Part shown: in pieces, positions 61,309 through 64,000 of the stretch | Layout of the letters: each line of letters starts with the position of its first letter | Position numbering within the stretch: the first letter of the stretch is position 1 | Notes under the pieces: model-generated | Databases searched by the model: none | What the model was told of the DNA's origin: nothing | Seen by the model: only the letters and a program-made list of their open reading frames with translations | Made by a program: the position numbers and the translations under genes | NCBI GenBank assembly: GCA_002315855.1 | Contig: DCIG01000084.1 | Coordinates: forward strand, 1 to 64,000 | Length of the DNA: 64,000 nucleotides | From: Lentisphaeria bacterium UBA1732 | GTDB lineage: Bacteria; Verrucomicrobiota; Lentisphaeria; Victivallales; UBA1829 | Direction of reading: 5' to 3'

Positions 61309-62394
61309 ATGTCCATGCTTGAGGTCAGAAACGTTTCCAAGCGTTATGGAAACGGACCCGTCGTTTTGGATTCCATCAACCTGAATGTAGAAGCCGGTGA
61401 GCTTGTCTTCCTGCTTGGCTCATCGGGCTGCGGCAAATCCACACTTCTGCGCATTGTTTCGGGGCTGATTCTCCCTGATTCAGGCACTGTTATTTTGGAC
61501 GGGCGCGATATTACTTCGCTTCCTCCGGAACGCAGGAATACCCCCATGGTATTCCAGAATTACGCTCTTTGGCCTCATTTGAATGTTTTTGATAATGTGG
61601 CGTTCGGATTGAAAGCCCGCAAACTTCCCGCTTCCGAAATCCGCAAAACCGTTGAGGAAATGCTCGAAGTTACCGGCATGTCCGAGTTCGCGAAACGCAA
61701 GGTCAATGACCTTTCCGGAGGACAGCAGCAGCGAGTTGCTCTTGCCCGTGCATTGGCTCTGCGCGGTTCCATTCTCCTTCTGGACGAGCCGCTTTCCAAC
61801 CTTGATGCGGGACTCCGCGACCGAATGCGCCTGGAAATCCGCCGCATCTGCCGCGAGCGTTCTCTGACCGCACTTTACGTAACCCATGACCGCCGCGAAG
61901 CGCTGAGTATCGGCGACCGAATTGCCATCATGCGTTCCGGCCGAATCCTCCGGTATGGTTCGCCGCGTGATTTATACCGCCGTCCTGCCTGCCGTTTTTC
62001 TGCATCTTTCCTCGGCGATGCCGGATTTATCCCTGCGGAATGTATGTCTGCAGACGGCGTAACCGCCCGTTTTACCTCTGCCATCGGCGAATTTACGGTT
62101 GAACTTGCCTCTCAGCCCATTGCGCCCGAAGCCGGACACAAATACGATCTTCTGTTCCGTCCGGAAGCGGTCGAAATCGGCGTGCCTGTCCGGTCCTCAA
62201 ATTCCTTCATCTGCACGATTGCGGACAGTGTTTTCCTCGGTGAAATCACCTGCTACGTGCTGAAATGCGGCGATTTCACGCTTCATGCCAATGAAACGCT
62301 TGCCCCCGACCGAGTTCCCGACACACCCTGCCTTTGCCGGATTGCCCCCTCGCACCTGACGATTCTGCCTCAGGAAGATTCATTGATTTCATAA
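61309..62394 (+). CDS. ABC importer ATP-binding protein, PotA/FbpC type
   Basis: A 361-residue ATPase. Walker A is GSSGCGKST near residue 37, the Q-loop is FQNYALWPHL, the signature is LSGGQQQR, Walker B is ILLLDEPLSNLD, and the H-loop is YVTHD. A C-terminal TOBE domain (residues 240-355) is present, as in importers for polyamines, ferric iron, sugars or phosphonates. Together with the COG1840-like binding protein that follows, ferric or phosphonate-type substrates are the likeliest. Confidence 0.93.
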   Translation: MSMLEVRNVSKRYGNGPVVLDSINLNVEAGELVFLLGSSGCGKSTLLRIVSGLILPDSGTVILDGRDITSLPPERRNTPMVFQNYALWPHLNVFDNVAFGLKARKLPASEIRKTVEEMLEVTGMSEFAKRKVNDLSGGQQQRVALARALALRGSILLLDEPLSNLDAGLRDRMRLEIRRICRERSLTALYVTHDRREALSIGDRIAIMRSGRILRYGSPRDLYRRPACRFSASFLGDAGFIPAECMSADGVTARFTSAIGEFTVELASQPIAPEAGHKYDLLFRPEAVEIGVPVRSSNSFICTIADSVFLGEITCYVLKCGDFTLHANETLAPDRVPDTPCLCRIAPSHLTILPQEDSLIS

Positions 62395-62402
62395 AGCCTC
62401 TT

Positions 62403-63983
62403 ATGATGCGTATTCGTCTGATTGCCGTCTTTCTGATTCCATTGATACTTGTTGCTTTTCCGTTTCTGATGCGACCTGAAGAAGCCGTACATGAACCTGC
62501 CTCGGAAACACTTGTCATCATCACGCCTAATTCCGCTCAAATCAAGTATGAATTTGAACATGCGTTCCGCAGGCATTACAAAGCCAAAACAGGACATGAT
62601 ATATCCATTGACTGGCGCAGTCCCGGCGGGTCCAGCGACATTGTTCGGTACATTGACGACAGTTTCACCGTAGCATTCAACCGCTATGCGGAAGACCACG
62701 GCATCGCTTGGGATGACAATGTTCACAAGACGTTCAAAAACAAGAATCTGAAACATGGTGAAAATGAAATTCGCGACCTTTTCCTCGACTCCGCTATCGG
62801 AATCGGGATTGACCTGTTTTTCGGGGGAGGGACGTATGATCAGTCGAATTTCGCGAAAATCGGCTATGCCGTGGATGCCCATGTGAAGGACCGCCATCCC
62901 GAATATTTCACCGATGAGGTCATTCCCATGACCTTCGGCGGTGAACAGCTCTACGACGAAAACGGCGGATATTACGGGTATTGTCTGGCGTCTTTCGGTA
63001 TTGCTTACAACCCGGAGCGCATCCGGGAAATGAATCTCGCGCCGCCGAAAAACTGGACAGACCTGACTTCGCCCGCATACTACGGCACACTGTCGCTTTC
63101 CGACCCCACGAAATCCGGGTCCATTACGAAATGCTATGAGATGATTATTCAGCAGGCGATGCAGGAGCACGGTCCTGAAAAAGGCTGGGCGGAAGGCTTC
63201 CGGCGCATCAAACTCATGACCGCCAATGCGCGTACCATTACCGACAGTGCCAGCAAAATTGTATCCGATGTTTCTTCCGGTGAGGCAGCGGCGGGCATGT
63301 GCATTGACTTTTACGGGCTGAGCGAAGCCGAATGGACGCTGATGACTTCGGGCAAAAAAAGACTGATTTATCAGATGCCGCAGGGCGGGTCCGGTGTTTC
63401 CGCCGATCCCATCCAGCTTCTGCGCGGTGCGCCGAATCGCAAGGCCGCCGAAGAATTTATTGATTTCCTCCTGTCTCCGGAAGGCTCTGCACTGTGGCTG
63501 CTGAAAGCCGGGGTGCCGGGAGGTCCCGTGAAATATGCCCAGCTTCGCCCCTCGATACGCAAGGATTTACCTGCGAAACTTGATCCTGCCCAAATGAGTT
63601 TCCCCGATTACCGTCCCTACGAGGAAATCGGCGGTTTCGTGTATCATGGCGAATGGACGGGTCGATATTTCACATTAATCCGCGTTCTGATCAAGTGTGC
63701 CGTCCTTGACCCCGCCGATGAACTTCGTGCCGCATGGCAATCCATTTTAGCGCATGGCGGACCGGAGGCAAATCAGGATGCCATGAATGCACTTCTTGAG
63801 CTGCCTGTCCCGTATGAAAAGGCGGCAGAGGGGGCATCTGCGCTGGCAGGTTCTGCGGTCGAGGCTACCACAACCAGACGGATATGGACGGAAAACGCGT
63901 GGCAAAGTTACCGCCGCATTCGGGAACAGCTTGATGCTTCTGACGATTTGCCGGCGTCCGTTCAGGGAGGTTCTCGTCCATGA
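62403..63983 (+). CDS. ABC extracellular solute-binding protein
   Basis: A 526-residue periplasmic binding protein anchored or exported by an N-terminal hydrophobic helix (IRLIAVFLIPLILVAFPFLM). The core (TLVIITPNSAQIKYEFEHAF, GIAYNPERIREMNLAPPKNW, SGEAAAGMCIDFYG and FIDFLLSPEGSALW) resembles ferric-iron/AEP binding proteins of COG1840. The C-terminal 130 residues go beyond the family and are unrecognised. The ribosome site is weak. An upstream in-frame ATG at 62334 lies in the ATPase gene. Its stop overlaps the next start. Confidence 0.85.
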   Translation: MMRIRLIAVFLIPLILVAFPFLMRPEEAVHEPASETLVIITPNSAQIKYEFEHAFRRHYKAKTGHDISIDWRSPGGSSDIVRYIDDSFTVAFNRYAEDHGIAWDDNVHKTFKNKNLKHGENEIRDLFLDSAIGIGIDLFFGGGTYDQSNFAKIGYAVDAHVKDRHPEYFTDEVIPMTFGGEQLYDENGGYYGYCLASFGIAYNPERIREMNLAPPKNWTDLTSPAYYGTLSLSDPTKSGSITKCYEMIIQQAMQEHGPEKGWAEGFRRIKLMTANARTITDSASKIVSDVSSGEAAAGMCIDFYGLSEAEWTLMTSGKKRLIYQMPQGGSGVSADPIQLLRGAPNRKAAEEFIDFLLSPEGSALWLLKAGVPGGPVKYAQLRPSIRKDLPAKLDPAQMSFPDYRPYEEIGGFVYHGEWTGRYFTLIRVLIKCAVLDPADELRAAWQSILAHGGPEANQDAMNALLELPVPYEKAAEGASALAGSAVEATTTRRIWTENAWQSYRRIREQLDASDDLPASVQGGSRP

Positions 63984-64000
63984 ATCGATTTTTCAGCTAT
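63980..64000 (+). CDS. Start of the next ABC operon gene, probably permease (partial)
   Basis: Only MNRFFSY is inside the window. The ATG overlaps the previous stop by ATGA and GGGAGG lies 9 bases upstream. A membrane permease is expected from the operon order, but the sequence seen cannot prove it. Confidence 0.5.

Overview
The window looks like chromosomal DNA from a Gram-negative member of the Planctomycetes-Verrucomicrobia-Chlamydiae group, most likely a Lentisphaerota-type (Victivallis-like) anaerobe. The reasons are an lpxA gene (so LPS), a complete rnfABCDGE ferredoxin:NAD+ oxidoreductase operon, sigma-54 enhancer-dependent control, a small basic protein ahead of lpxA, and many secreted, membrane or coiled-coil proteins with no obvious family. 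The phylum call is an inference from gene content, not from a search. Most genes are GC-rich. The clear exception is an AT-rich island at about 32.5-34.3 kb.

Layout. 0-12 kb: initiator tRNA, a LexA-like repressor, ybaK-aat, tRNA-Gln, an rpmF-plsX operon, aroE, a three-gene coiled-coil/small-membrane/lipoprotein operon, a stand-alone Lrp ligand domain, rsmD, and a nadD-rsfS-unknown operon. 12-22 kb: pcnB, dinG, the rnf operon and a cyclophilin. 22-32 kb: flotillin-like protein, metK with a PfkB kinase, serA-folK, a GMP synthase without its glutaminase part, an LplT-like MFS transporter and a GNAT acetyltransferase. 32.5-34.3 kb: a two-gene AAA ATPase plus putative PD-(D/E)XK nuclease cassette that resembles a defence module. 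34.6-41 kb: a SWIM/SNF2 helicase, lpxA, a sigma-54-controlled phosphatase-like gene, tRNA-Leu, a frameshifted crcB and rpsT. 42-50 kb: nusA-infB-rbfA-nrnA-truB, followed by a Cys/His-rich unknown. 50-60 kb: an ankyrin protein, a GT-C-like membrane enzyme, an NtrC-type two-component pair, a HIT protein, a repeat-rich membrane protein and an MscS channel. 60.7-64 kb: a secreted protein and a COG1840-like ABC importer cut by the window end.

The gaps between genes are informative. A family of about 130-165 bp elements with 18-bp terminal inverted repeats (GAGCTGATTTCAAAAGTC type) recurs at least five times, with short and relic forms as well, mostly in 5' leaders or just after stop codons. Vegetative promoters share a strikingly uniform form, TTGACT/TTGAAT, 16-17 bp, TATATT/TATAGT, often with GTG just before the -10. 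One gene instead has a -24/-12 promoter with two 17-bp palindromic enhancer-like sites upstream.

The most noteworthy observations are the ATPase/nuclease cassette, the sigma-54 promoter with tandem enhancers, the GMP synthase lacking a glutaminase active site, the LexA homologue lacking both catalytic residues, the inverted-repeat element family, and the crcB frameshift. Assignments rest on reading motifs by eye. No database search was possible.
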